The notes under the pieces were generated by a model, which worked only from the letters and a program-made list of their open reading frames with translations, had not been told where the DNA came from and ran no database searches. From positions 1 through 6,668 of the forward strand of contig CANNLB010000154.1 of assembly GCA_947505565.1 (NCBI GenBank): a stretch of DNA of 6,668 nt, written 5' to 3'. The translations under genes were made by a program, and so were the position numbers. Source of the stretch: Acidobacteriota bacterium (GTDB lineage Bacteria > Acidobacteriota > Terriglobia > Bryobacterales > Bryobacteraceae). Positions 1 to 6,546 of this stretch are shown here, piece after piece. Numbering within the stretch: position 1 is the first letter of the stretch; each line of letters starts with the position of its first letter.

Positions 1-40
1 CGCTCGGCGGCGTGAACGCGCTCAGCGTGTTCGTGGTCTA

Positions 41-664
41 TTACTTGCATTTTCCTTTGGTATGGCGGGAAGGCCGCGTTCGTTTCAAGTTTAGAGCAAA
101 GAGCAAAGTAGGCTGGCTGGAGCGGGAACGGGAGACTGCGGATTTGAACCGGAGCTTGGCGCGGTGCAGCAGGACACGGAGATATTCGCCGTCGACGCCG
201 AGTTCAGCGCAGAGTTCCTTGCGGTCGGCTTCGTCAAGAAAGAGGCGCTGGAGGATCCGGCCGTCTTTCTCGGGCAGCTCGGCTAAAATTTGGCGGACGG
301 TGGTCTGGCGCTGTTGGTCGACGAGGGACGAGTCGAAATCGATGCGGACGTCGGGGAGGTCGGGGAACTCGCCTTCGGTGGTCGAGTGCTTCCGCTGTCC
401 GCGGAAGGCTTCGAGAAGGACGTTCTTCGAAACGGCGTGCACGAAGGCTGGGAGGCGTTTGATCTGGGTGCCGCGGCGCACGTGGAGGATCACCCGGAGG
501 AGGGTCTCCTGACAAACATCGTCGATAATCTGATGGGAACGGATACGGAAGCGGAGGCGCGATTGCAATACGCTCGTGAAGTGCGTGACGAAGTGCTTTT
601 CGGTCTCTGGCTCCTGCTGTTTGAGGCGTGCCAGGTAGTCTGGATTAAAATACGTTTGCTCCAT
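41..664 (-). CDS. ECF-type RNA polymerase sigma factor
   Basis: Sigma-70 family factor of the extracytoplasmic-function (ECF) type, 207 aa, predicted to direct core RNA polymerase to a small promoter set. Region 2 spans about residues 7-90, with the core-binding and -10 recognition helices around IIDDVCQETLLRVI (46-59) and FVHAVSKNVLLEAFR (74-88). Region 4 spans about 122-176 and carries LAELPEKDGRILQRLFL and the -35 recognition helix GVDGEYLRVLLHRAKLRFK. This region 4 style is common in Acidobacteriota. I chose the ATG at 664: the open frame continues to 814, but the extra 50 residues overlap the 3' end of the upstream LuxR gene and look non-coding. No strong ribosome binding site is visible. 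About 30 basic residues follow region 4, longer than in many ECF factors. No anti-sigma gene is visible; only 40 bases remain downstream. It is the last gene of a probable four-gene operon. Family call firm, regulon unknown. Confidence 0.87.
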   Translation of the reverse strand: MEQTYFNPDYLARLKQQEPETEKHFVTHFTSVLQSRLRFRIRSHQIIDDVCQETLLRVILHVRRGTQIKRLPAFVHAVSKNVLLEAFRGQRKHSTTEGEFPDLPDVRIDFDSSLVDQQRQTTVRQILAELPEKDGRILQRLFLDEADRKELCAELGVDGEYLRVLLHRAKLRFKSAVSRSRSSQPTLLFALNLKRTRPSRHTKGKCK

Positions 665-680
665 AGGCGCGATGTCCAGT

Positions 681-697
681 ACTATTATGTCAATAGT
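681..697. promoter_or_regulatory. Inverted repeat upstream of the sigma factor gene
   Basis: The arms ACTATT and AATAGT are perfect reverse complements separated by 5 bases. The repeat lies in the 56-base gap between the LuxR-type gene and the sigma gene, 17-33 bases upstream of the sigma ATG. On the minus strand it contains a perfect TTGACA (688-693), and a GGAAC lies at its upstream edge, similar to ECF-type -35 elements. No convincing -10 follows at the right spacing. It could be an operator, an internal promoter part or a short RNA hairpin between two co-transcribed genes. The repeat is seen directly; its function is inferred. Confidence 0.3.
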
Positions 698-720
698 TCC
701 GGCTGGCGTGGGAAGCAGAG

Positions 721-1002
721 TTAACGGAGCGCGCCGGTTTGATGAAGCCGGTCGACCATCGCGGCTCGCGTGGTCACCCCGAGTTTCGAGAAGGTACGGC
801 GCAGATGGGTGCATACGGTCCAGTTCGAGATATTGAGCCGGTGGGCGACGAGTTTATTGGGGAGCCCGGAGGCTACGAGGCGAGCGACTTCGAGTTCGCG
901 GGGGCTGAGAGGATCTCCGGGAAGGGGAGCTGGGCAGGGATAGAAGATCAGCTCGTACCGGCCTTCGGGTCGACTCCAGGTAGCGACAATCTGCGGTTGC
1001 AT
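721..1002 (-). CDS. Small LuxR-type helix-turn-helix regulator
   Basis: A 93-aa protein consisting almost only of a LuxR/GerE-type DNA-binding domain, predicted to be a cytoplasmic transcription regulator. Residues 32-90 carry the family signature: LSPRELEVARLVASGLPNK starts the domain, then NISNWTVCTHLRRTFSKLGV forms the turn and recognition helix, followed by TTRAAMVDRL. The usual NKEIA is replaced by NKLVA. The roughly 30 N-terminal residues are too short for a receiver, PAS or autoinducer-binding domain, so no sensory input is visible in the protein. It starts at an ATG 35 bases after the protease stop, without a clear ribosome binding site, and is followed 56 bases later by the ECF sigma gene. 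The spacing suggests co-transcription with both. It may act alone, as GerE-like single-domain regulators do, or need a partner. Family call firm; target promoters unknown. Confidence 0.85.
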   Translation of the reverse strand: MQPQIVATWSRPEGRYELIFYPCPAPLPGDPLSPRELEVARLVASGLPNKLVAHRLNISNWTVCTHLRRTFSKLGVTTRAAMVDRLHQTGALR

Positions 1003-1037
1003 GACCGGAAGTGATAACGGGACCGCGAAAGTTTCGA

Positions 1038-3539
1038 CTAATTTTGGGTACGGACTGGGAGATTGAAGAGGGCGGTGGAGATGCCGTCGACGGATACGAC
1101 GACGGGAAGCGAGCCGGAGGGAAGGCTACCTTGGAGAATGAACTGGAGTTGGAGAGCGCCGCCGAGGGGATTCAACGAGATGATCCGGTGGTCTACCCCA
1201 TTGACCGACATCGTGACCTTCGGAGTGGCAGCGGAGTTGGTCAGGTTTTCGGGTAGGCCCGAGATGAGAACGGTGAGGATTTCACCGGGCCGGGCCGGAC
1301 GGGCATCACTAATTGATTGGTTGAACCCAGCGATGACCGACGTGATCAGAGCGGGGGGAGGCAGGACCTGGATGCCGATGGGGAGGCTGGCTTCGCCGGC
1401 GATATTGACGCGGACGGCGATGGGACCAACAGGGAGATTGTTGGGCACATTAAAGGTAACGACGCCGTTCTCGACCCCGGTCATGGCAGCGGACTGTCCG
1501 TTGAGGGTCACGGAGATCGCTCCCCCGAGGTTGGCGGAGTTGATCTGGAGTTGCGCGGGGGTGCCGGGGACCAGGCCATTGACCCCGAAAGGAAGGCTCG
1601 CCTGGATGGACCTAGCGGGGGTGGCTCCGATTTGGAGGACGCCGGATTGGGTCAACAGGCGGAGTCCGTTCGAGATGGTGACGGTGGCCGAGGAGCCGGC
1701 CGCGGCGGGGCTGACCCAGATATTGGCCATGATGCGGTTGCCGGAGGCGACCCAGGAGCGGCGGACCTGGATGTCGCTCGTATTGAACCCGGCCAGGACG
1801 GACCCATCGACAAAGCCAGCCGGTTCCGTGGTGGTGATATCAACGAGGGATTCTGTTCCAGCCGGGAGGATGGCTGGCGAGAAGGTAACCGGGGCGGGGC
1901 GGTTGACGTCGAAGAGGTTCTCGTAGATGAAAGCGAACGGCGCTTGCACGAACAGGGAGCTTTGGCCGTCGGAGTTAAAGGCGACAACGGCGGAGCGGTA
2001 TCCATTGGCTGCGGGCGGCAGAGTGGCGATAAGACGGCCTTGTTCGTCGAGTCCGCGGGTGGTGCCGGTGGCGCCGTCAAAGGAGATGCGGGTATCGGCG
2101 ACCAGATTCTGTCCGGTAACGAGGACGGAGGCTCCATCGGGGCGGACGGTGACAGAGTCGACCGTCGGTGCGGACCGATCGGAGAGGCGAAGGGCGTTCG
2201 GGAGGACGTAGAGATCGTTGCCGCGAGAGAAGATGAGATGACCCGGGCCCTCCTGAGGGAACTGGCCGAACTGGAAGGTAATCTCTATATAAGATGCGGG
2301 CGCCGAGGGGTAGGGCCGGATGGCACCATTGGGAACGATGGCGAAGCCGCCCAAGACGGAAATCTGAAGGCCGGTGGCGGGTTGGCTGTTTTGAACCAAG
2401 CCCACTCCGGCGGCGGCGATGAAGTTGCGCGGCCCGCCGGCGAAGTACAGTTGGGCGGGTTTGACGGCGTTCTGGGCGGGGAAACTGAAGGTTTGGACGC
2501 TATGGATACCCGGGGTGGTACGGCGGGTGACGGAGAAGTTGACAGCGTCGCTGGAGGCGCCGGCGACCACGGTGCGGGTGAGAAATGGGGTGCGGGACGC
2601 CGGGAAGAAGATGGTGTCGAAGTTTACTCCGAAATCGAAGGGGCGACCGCGGTCGTCAAGCGGGGGGTTGATGTTGCCCGGGGTGGGCTCGCCTTGGAGA
2701 GCGGAAGGGAGCGGGTGAGCGTAGATGTAGTACTCGCCAGGGGGAAGTCCTTCAATCTTGAAGGTACCGTCCGGATTGGTGAGCGCTCCGACGGCAGCAC
2801 CGCGGGGGGCGATGGCGACGACTGAGGCCATCGCGACACCGTCACTGCCGCTCGTGACCCGGCCGGTGATGGAGCCGAGCAGTTGGCGGAAGGTCGGGGT
2901 GGGGTAAAGGACGGAGATGCCGGCTGCGTCATCCGGAGTGATGGGGCGGATCTTGGTGGTACCGCGGGTAATCTCGGTGGCCATGGCACCCGAGGCGAAA
3001 GAGTGTTGGAGGCCTAGGGCGTGCCCAAACTCATGGACGGCGGTGAGGAAGAACTGCTCGCTCCAACTGGGACGGGATGCCAAATCACGGTTCAGGACAA
3101 CTTGGGAGCGCTGAATGGGGACGAAATTCGATCCAGGAAGAAAGTCGCCGCGGACGGTAACGCTGCCGTACCCATTGACGCCCGGGGGCAGATCTTCAAA
3201 AACGACGTCGATGCCGGGCGTCGAGGGCGTGGGCTGAGAGAGGGAGAAGAAGCCGCCAAAGCGGATGCGCAGGTCAGATGTCTCAACCTCGCTCCAAACG
3301 CGGGCGGCAGAGCGGAGTTGGCTGACGAAGGCGGCGAGCGAATCGCCAGATGCCAAATTAGCAGGTCCATTATCGGCGACTTGAAAGGTAACTGTCTTAT
3401 CGTTCAGAGCGTTGACGTCGAACTTCTCAACGATCGCATTAAACGGGGCGTTACGGCTGGCAAAGCGGACAAAGTGGTAGTAACCGGAGGCGAGGCTCGA
3501 GCCGAGCAGGAGGACGGCGAGGGTGCGGCGCAGGCTCAC
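1038..3539 (-). CDS. Secreted matrixin-like (M10) zinc metalloprotease with Solibacter-type C-terminal domain
   Basis: An 833-aa predicted exported zinc endopeptidase. Residues 1-20 form a signal peptide (basic SLRR, then a hydrophobic AVLLLGSSLASG core). The catalytic domain runs about 45-213. It contains HEFGHALGLQH, i.e. HExxHxxGxxH, with zinc ligands H169, H173 and H179 and the base E170. A plausible Met-turn follows (SGAMATE, M186), then the matrixin-style end TPDDAAGISVLYP. Residues 222-277 look like a carboxypeptidase-regulatory-like beta domain (GSITGRV...NPDGTFKIEGLPPGEYYI). About 457-540 resembles an IPT/TIG fold, and about 640-830 a TIGR03437-type domain. I find no cysteine in the protein, so the classical cysteine-switch prodomain is absent. 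The start is GTG, overlapping the preceding gene's stop as GTGA, with a weak GGGGAAG five bases upstream; this implies translational coupling. No anchor or sorting motif is visible. The physiological substrate is unknown. Confidence 0.9.
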   Translation of the reverse strand: MSLRRTLAVLLLGSSLASGYYHFVRFASRNAPFNAIVEKFDVNALNDKTVTFQVADNGPANLASGDSLAAFVSQLRSAARVWSEVETSDLRIRFGGFFSLSQPTPSTPGIDVVFEDLPPGVNGYGSVTVRGDFLPGSNFVPIQRSQVVLNRDLASRPSWSEQFFLTAVHEFGHALGLQHSFASGAMATEITRGTTKIRPITPDDAAGISVLYPTPTFRQLLGSITGRVTSGSDGVAMASVVAIAPRGAAVGALTNPDGTFKIEGLPPGEYYIYAHPLPSALQGEPTPGNINPPLDDRGRPFDFGVNFDTIFFPASRTPFLTRTVVAGASSDAVNFSVTRRTTPGIHSVQTFSFPAQNAVKPAQLYFAGGPRNFIAAAGVGLVQNSQPATGLQISVLGGFAIVPNGAIRPYPSAPASYIEITFQFGQFPQEGPGHLIFSRGNDLYVLPNALRLSDRSAPTVDSVTVRPDGASVLVTGQNLVADTRISFDGATGTTRGLDEQGRLIATLPPAANGYRSAVVAFNSDGQSSLFVQAPFAFIYENLFDVNRPAPVTFSPAILPAGTESLVDITTTEPAGFVDGSVLAGFNTSDIQVRRSWVASGNRIMANIWVSPAAAGSSATVTISNGLRLLTQSGVLQIGATPARSIQASLPFGVNGLVPGTPAQLQINSANLGGAISVTLNGQSAAMTGVENGVVTFNVPNNLPVGPIAVRVNIAGEASLPIGIQVLPPPALITSVIAGFNQSISDARPARPGEILTVLISGLPENLTNSAATPKVTMSVNGVDHRIISLNPLGGALQLQFILQGSLPSGSLPVVVSVDGISTALFNLPVRTQN

Positions 3540-4063
3540 CGAGTCTTCCCCATGGCGCTGGAAACACGGACCTGGAACTCGGAGAGGCCCATCCGCATGC
3601 CGTCATCCGACGTCGGACGACCGGTAGCGGTAACGAGGCTGGCCGCAAGGGGGCCGCGATTGAGGGTGACGACACCGGCGGTGTCGCGCTCCAGTTGGAA
3701 GACACCCTGGGAAAGGCCGATGACGTGGGTGAGGCCAGAGGGGGAGGTCCACAGGAAGAGGACCAGTTCATCGCCGTACGGAAGAATGGGGGCTCCCGCG
3801 ACCGTTTGCTGGAGGCGGCCGACCTGACCGCCTGGGACGACGACGTCTGCCGACGTGCCCAGATTGCCTTTCCATGTCTCCAGAATCGAAATTTTGTGAT
3901 GGGAGTAAACCAAAGCGCCATGCTGCCGACCGGTGGCCGGGCCGATTTTGGCGCGGACGATGGCCGTAGCCTTAGTAACCATCTCCTCAAACGATAGCTT
4001 TTGGAGCGTCGCACTGGGGAGGGCAAAGGCCAAGAGCGCAAAAATAAGGAGGGCGCGAGTCAC
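3536..4063 (-). CDS. Small secreted protein of unknown function, translationally coupled to the protease
   Basis: No named family recognised. From the GTG at 4063 the protein has 175 aa: a short n-region (TR), a hydrophobic stretch ALLIFALLAFALPSA, then a mature part of alternating beta-like segments. Recognisable blocks are KLSFEEMVTKATAIVRAKI (22-40), ISILETWKGNLG (58-69), VVVPGG (74-79), GDELVLFLWTSPSGLTHVIGLSQGVF (97-122) and a C-terminal GLSEFQVRVSSAMG. There are no cysteines, no transmembrane segment beyond the signal peptide and no catalytic motif. The frame also opens at TTG 4114, adding 17 residues; I prefer 4063 because it gives a compact signal peptide and has AGGA just upstream, though only 3 bases away. 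The stop overlaps the protease GTG. The coupling and shared export suggest a partner of the protease, such as a folding helper, inhibitor or adaptor; this is inference. Confidence 0.75.
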   Translation of the reverse strand: MTRALLIFALLAFALPSATLQKLSFEEMVTKATAIVRAKIGPATGRQHGALVYSHHKISILETWKGNLGTSADVVVPGGQVGRLQQTVAGAPILPYGDELVLFLWTSPSGLTHVIGLSQGVFQLERDTAGVVTLNRGPLAASLVTATGRPTSDDGMRMGLSEFQVRVSSAMGKTR

Positions 4064-4160
4064 TGATCCTAAGGGTGCACGTTGGGCACCAATCGTGATT
4101 CGTTTTGTTTTCAATCGCTTGCGGCGAGAGGCCCGGTTTCATTGGGTTTCCTGGACACAG

Positions 4161-4253
4161 GCAGTGGGTTTATTGGCCTCCTCCCAACCTGGTGGCCAAT
4201 CATGCTCGTTCGCCCCTCGCTGGCGAACTGTGACTGGCGATTCAACCCACGGC
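4161..4253. other. Potential three-way-junction structure between transporter and protease operon
   Basis: This lies in the 207-base gap between the transporter stop (4271) and the next gene. Three perfect 7-bp pairings nest together. The outer stem is GTGGGTT (4164-4170) with AACCCAC (4244-4250), extendable by two more pairs past an A-G mismatch. Arm one is ATTGGCC (4172-4178) with GGCCAAT (4194-4200), 15-base loop. Arm two is GTTCGCC (4208-4214) with GGCGAAC (4222-4228), 7-base loop. On the minus strand TCGCCAG also occurs twice, 14 bases apart, so its first copy could compete for arm two. No T-tract follows, so it is not a standard intrinsic terminator. It could be a structured leader RNA of the protease operon, a 3' end or processing signal of the transporter mRNA, or a palindromic intergenic repeat. 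The pairings are seen directly; the role is unknown. Confidence 0.5.
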
Positions 4254-4270
4254 AAGCAGCGAAGAGCCAG

Positions 4271-6100
4271 CTATTGTACAACGAGCAATGGGACTGCGAC
4301 TGCGTGGCGAACCTTTTCGATGGTTTCGCCGTAGATGAGGTCGCCGAGTTTGCCATGGCCGTGGGAGGCCATGACGATGAGATCGACTTGGTATTGCCGG
4401 GCGGCACGGATGATTTCGTCGGCGGCTCTATTCGAGTGATAGATCAATAAATCGCATTCAATTGATTCATTCTCCAGGGATTTAATAACACTTGTAAGAT
4501 AATCGTGTCCGGCCTCGACTTCGGCAGTAGAGGAGAGGGCGCCATAGACGCGGCTGGTGGCACCCTCTTCGACGTGGACGAGGAGGAGGCGGGCACCATG
4601 CTGTCGGGCGAACGCGGCAGCGTGGCGGAGGGCGATGACATCCTTGACGGAGTGATCGAGGGGGACGAGGATGCGCTCGTAGCAGGGGAGGTCGAGGGCG
4701 GGTAGGGGCCCGAGGGGCATGGCGGGTCGGACGACAGACGCCCGAGCCCCGAGCCAGGGCTCAATGAGCAAGTAACAGAGCAACACTGCCAGTACGAATA
4801 TTGGGATAATTAAGTATGCATTTATATAACGACTTACCAGCCAGCAGTTCAAGCTGATTATGAGAGCAGAAACAATGAGCGCAAGCGCCTTTAGCCAGAG
4901 AGGGCTAACGAATTCGCCCATGCGCTGCTGGTCACCGGTAAAGCGGACGAGCGGGACGACGGCGAAGGGCAACTGGAAGGAAAGGACGACTTGACTGAAT
5001 ATTAGGAGTTGGTAGACTTGACCTTCGCCGAAAAGGACGATGGTGAGAACGGCAGGGATCAGAGCAAGGCCGCGAGTGAGGGCTCGACGGATCCAGGGCT
5101 GCATGCGAACGTTGAGGAAACCTTCCATAACTACCTGACCGGCAAGGGTTCCGGTTAACGTTGAGGACTGGCCTGCTAATAGGAGAGCGACGCCGAAAAG
5201 GATACTGGCAGCCGAGGTCCCCAGGAGGGGAGCAAGGAGAGCGTGGGCCTGTTGGATCTCGGTGACGATGATCTGGCGCTTGAAGAAGACGGCCGCGGCA
5301 AGGACGAGGATCGCTATGTTGATCAGGAGAGCCGCATTGAGGGCTATGATGGAATCAAAGAAGTTGTAGCGGCAGGCTTGACGCTTTCCGGCTGAGGTAT
5401 CGTCGATTTCGCGGGTCTGGACGAGGGCGGAGTGGAGGTAGAGATTGTGGGGCATGACGGTGGCCCCTAGGATGCCGACCGCCACGTAGAGGTTTTCGGA
5501 GTTCAATGTCGGAATTAGGCCAGTTAACATATTTCCAAGCAATGGTTTAGCTAGCCATAGTTCAACTAAAAAACAAACCCCTATGACGCCGATGAGCCAA
5601 CGAACCATGGACTCGAAGCGTTTAACCCCAAGCTCTAGCAAAAAAAGGATGAAGAAGGTATCGACGGCGGTGAGGAGGACACCCCAGAGGAGAGGGAGGT
5701 GAAAGAGGAGCTGGAGGGCGATGGCGGCGCCGAGGATTTCGGCGAGGTCGCAGGCGGCGATGGCGATTTCACACAGGAGCCATAGGGCTCCGGCAACAGG
5801 GCGGGGGTAGGCATCACGGCAGGCTTGGGCGAGGTCTCGACGGGTGACGATGCCAAGACGCGCGGAGAGGGTCTGGAGGAGGATCGCCATGAGGTTAGAC
5901 AGGACGAGGACCCACAGGAGTTGGTAGCCAAATCGGGCTCCGCCTTCGATGTCAGTGGCCCAGTTGCCGGGGTCCATGTAGCCGACGCTGACAAGGTAGG
6001 CGGGTCCCCCGAAGGCGAGGAGGCGCTTCCAAGGGGACCCGCCGGCCGTGGACACTGAGCCGTGGATTTCTTCCAGCGATCGTGACGATGGAGTAAACAT
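4271..6100 (-). CDS. Nramp-family divalent metal transporter fused to a C-terminal universal stress protein domain
   Basis: Inner-membrane proton-coupled importer of Mn2+/Fe2+-type metals, 609 aa from the ATG at 6100. The Nramp part (about 25-450) has roughly 11 hydrophobic segments and the family's metal-site motifs: DPGN in the first helix (43-46) and MPHNLYLHSALVQTR in the sixth (MPH at 216-218). The conserved loop AGQSSTLTGTLAGQVVMEGF starts near 309. The cytoplasmic USP domain (about 474-609) runs from YERILVPLDHS to VAVPLLVVQ. Its nucleotide loop MASHGHGKLGDLIYGET departs from the usual G-2x-G-9x-G-S/T: alanine or serine replaces the first glycine and glutamate follows the last, so ATP binding is uncertain. 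A GTG at 6112 would add four residues; ATG 6100 is preferred for start codon and a GAG at suitable spacing. The separate gene upstream of the protease group suggests its own transcription unit. Resembles MntH, but the metal cannot be fixed from sequence. Confidence 0.93.
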   Translation of the reverse strand: MFTPSSRSLEEIHGSVSTAGGSPWKRLLAFGGPAYLVSVGYMDPGNWATDIEGGARFGYQLLWVLVLSNLMAILLQTLSARLGIVTRRDLAQACRDAYPRPVAGALWLLCEIAIAACDLAEILGAAIALQLLFHLPLLWGVLLTAVDTFFILFLLELGVKRFESMVRWLIGVIGVCFLVELWLAKPLLGNMLTGLIPTLNSENLYVAVGILGATVMPHNLYLHSALVQTREIDDTSAGKRQACRYNFFDSIIALNAALLINIAILVLAAAVFFKRQIIVTEIQQAHALLAPLLGTSAASILFGVALLLAGQSSTLTGTLAGQVVMEGFLNVRMQPWIRRALTRGLALIPAVLTIVLFGEGQVYQLLIFSQVVLSFQLPFAVVPLVRFTGDQQRMGEFVSPLWLKALALIVSALIISLNCWLVSRYINAYLIIPIFVLAVLLCYLLIEPWLGARASVVRPAMPLGPLPALDLPCYERILVPLDHSVKDVIALRHAAAFARQHGARLLLVHVEEGATSRVYGALSSTAEVEAGHDYLTSVIKSLENESIECDLLIYHSNRAADEIIRAARQYQVDLIVMASHGHGKLGDLIYGETIEKVRHAVAVPLLVVQ

Positions 6101-6117
6101 AGATTCGCTCACTCGAC

Positions 6118-6131
6118 TTAACTATAGTTAA
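6118..6131. promoter_or_regulatory. 14-bp perfect palindrome, candidate metalloregulator operator
   Basis: TTAACTATAGTTAA is identical on both strands and sits 18-31 bases upstream of the transporter ATG (6-19 upstream of the alternative GTG). One outer mismatch followed by another complementary pair extends the symmetry slightly. On the minus strand it contains TATAGT, one base from the -10 consensus, without a good -35 at normal spacing. Known: nramp/mntH-type genes are commonly repressed by DtxR/MntR- or Fur/Mur-type proteins at AT-rich palindromes near the promoter. Inferred: this is such a site, because a repressor here would block promoter or early transcript. The regulator is not in the window. 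Confidence 0.5.
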
Positions 6132-6308
6132 ATACGTTTGGAAGCCGATTGCAAGTCTGTCTGGGGGTAAACACACGTCGAGTGAACTCGGTCGAATTTC
6201 GGATTTCGAAAGATCAGACTACGGTTGGAAGGCGGTGGGGTTCTCCGAAGCGCGTTTCGATTCAAAGCCCATTTCCGGAAAGTGTTCCCGGCGAAAGCGG
6301 CCGTCCTT

Positions 6309-6330
6309 AAAAAACTGCCACTCTGACCCC
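6309..6330 (+). repeat. Fragment resembling a transposase-associated intergenic repeat
   Basis: An A-rich run followed by ACTGCCACTCTGACCCC, whose other strand reads GGGGTCAGAGTGGCAGT. From memory, closely similar strings occur in many bacterial genomes at the ends of IS200-like/REP-associated (RAYT) transposase loci and as solitary intergenic copies. No transposase gene or remnant is visible nearby, so at most this is an orphan piece. Identification is by recall only, with no search possible. Confidence 0.3.
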
Positions 6331-6525
6331 TTGAAGCCTCGGCGTTTAAAATCGCGAGAGGTGGGTGTTGAGTCCGCCCTCCCAACCAGGCACCGCAGGC
6401 AACCTTTTCCATCCCCTCGCGTGCCGTTTGGGGGGCACACGGAATCTCGCTTCACAAGAGCCACTTGGATCATCCAGAACGCCTGAAGGATGTGGGGGGC
6501 TAGACGATTTTCGTGCGGTATCTGC

Positions 6526-6546
6526 GGGAGGGGCACGGGATCCGGG
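6526..6546 (+). other. G-quadruplex-forming motif
   Basis: Four G-runs (6526-6528, 6530-6533, 6537-6539, 6544-6546) are separated by loops of 1, 3 and 4 bases, fitting the canonical pattern of at least three Gs with loops of 1-7. It lies in non-coding DNA about 430 bases upstream of the transporter start. In GC-rich DNA such motifs arise by chance, and no function is implied. Confidence 0.4.

Noticed and set aside
12..724. Plus-strand open frames opposite the sigma factor
   Set aside because: The translations are arginine/serine-rich or featureless, while the minus-strand product shows clear sigma regions 2 and 4.
665..814. N-terminal extension of the sigma factor by 50 residues
   Set aside because: It would overlap the 3' end of the LuxR-type gene, and the added residues do not resemble sigma region 2. 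The ATG at 664 fits the family's start.
1317..2825. A 502-codon open frame on the plus strand
   Set aside because: It is antisense to the protease and gives a glycine/aspartate-rich translation without domains, as expected opposite a GC-rich gene. The minus-strand frame has a signal peptide, a zinc site and known domains.
3021..3827. A 268-codon plus-strand open frame across the junction of the protease and the small secreted protein
   Set aside because: It is antisense to two supported genes, and its translation shows no recognisable motif.
4208..4228. Intrinsic terminator of the transporter gene
   Set aside because: The hairpin is perfect, but no T-tract follows on the transcribed strand. 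It is better described as one arm of the larger nested structure.
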